5,403 nucleotides of DNA, taken from positions 1 through 5,403 of the forward strand of contig CBFCZU010000273.1 in NCBI GenBank assembly GCA_965602635.1. Direction: 5' to 3'. How positions within the stretch are numbered: position 1 is the first letter of the stretch; each line of letters starts with the position of its first letter. The notes under the pieces were generated by a model. The model had not been told where the DNA came from. It searched no databases and saw nothing but the letters and a program-made list of their open reading frames with translations. The position numbers and the translations under genes were made by a program. Of this stretch, positions 5,397 to 5,403 are shown one piece after another. This stretch comes from CBFCZU01 sp965602635 (GTDB taxonomy: Bacteria; Planctomycetota; Phycisphaerae; SM23-33).

Positions 5397-5403
5397 TTGC
5401 TCA

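Noticed and set aside
1..5403. CRISPR array, tRNA, rRNA or insertion sequence
   Set aside because: I saw no regularly spaced direct repeats, cloverleaf-like sequence, rRNA core motif or transposase reading frame in either direction.

Overview
This is a GC-rich bacterial window (by eye about two-thirds G+C, with strong G/C preference at third codon positions). It carries five co-oriented protein genes on the + strand and no RNA gene, CRISPR array or insertion sequence that I can see. The gene style resembles a GC-rich environmental bacterium. A planctomycete-like (Phycisphaerae-type) origin is my best guess, based on the overall feel of the MFS and Fe-S proteins and on TACAAT-like boxes in the gaps. 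That assignment is an inference and cannot be settled from this window.

Layout: (1) positions 1-807 hold the 3' part of an ABC transporter ATPase of the PotA/UgpC/FbpC type, whose Walker A half lies off the left edge. (2) Positions 937-2559 hold a 12-helix major facilitator transporter with a long basic C-terminal tail; an in-frame ATG at 868 is an alternative start. (3) Positions 2601-3170 hold a small CYTH-domain (class IV adenylate cyclase / triphosphatase superfamily) protein with nearly all the expected charged residues. (4) Positions 3252-4274 hold a QueG-like / reductive-dehalogenase-like iron-sulfur protein. (5) Positions 4271-5317 hold a second cysteine-rich protein that I read as a distant peptidase-U32-like TIM-barrel iron-sulfur protein. 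Genes 4 and 5 overlap by ATGA, and each has a strong Shine-Dalgarno sequence. The last 86 bases are non-coding and hold two hairpins, one of them a perfect 12-bp palindrome.

How the genes work together: the first three look like independent single genes, each preceded by a short gap (129, 41 and 81 bp before the chosen starts of genes 2, 3 and 4) that contains a TACAAT or CACAAT box. Genes 4 and 5 are clearly one translationally coupled unit. Pairing a QueG-like [4Fe-4S] protein with a U32-like cysteine-rich protein is the most interesting content here. Both parent families carry out unusual redox chemistry: QueG reduces epoxyqueuosine in tRNA, while U32 proteins such as UbiU/UbiV, TrhP and RlhA carry out hydroxylations linked to ubiquinone, tRNA or rRNA. 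The pair may therefore be a two-component redox or modification system, but its substrate cannot be read from the sequence.
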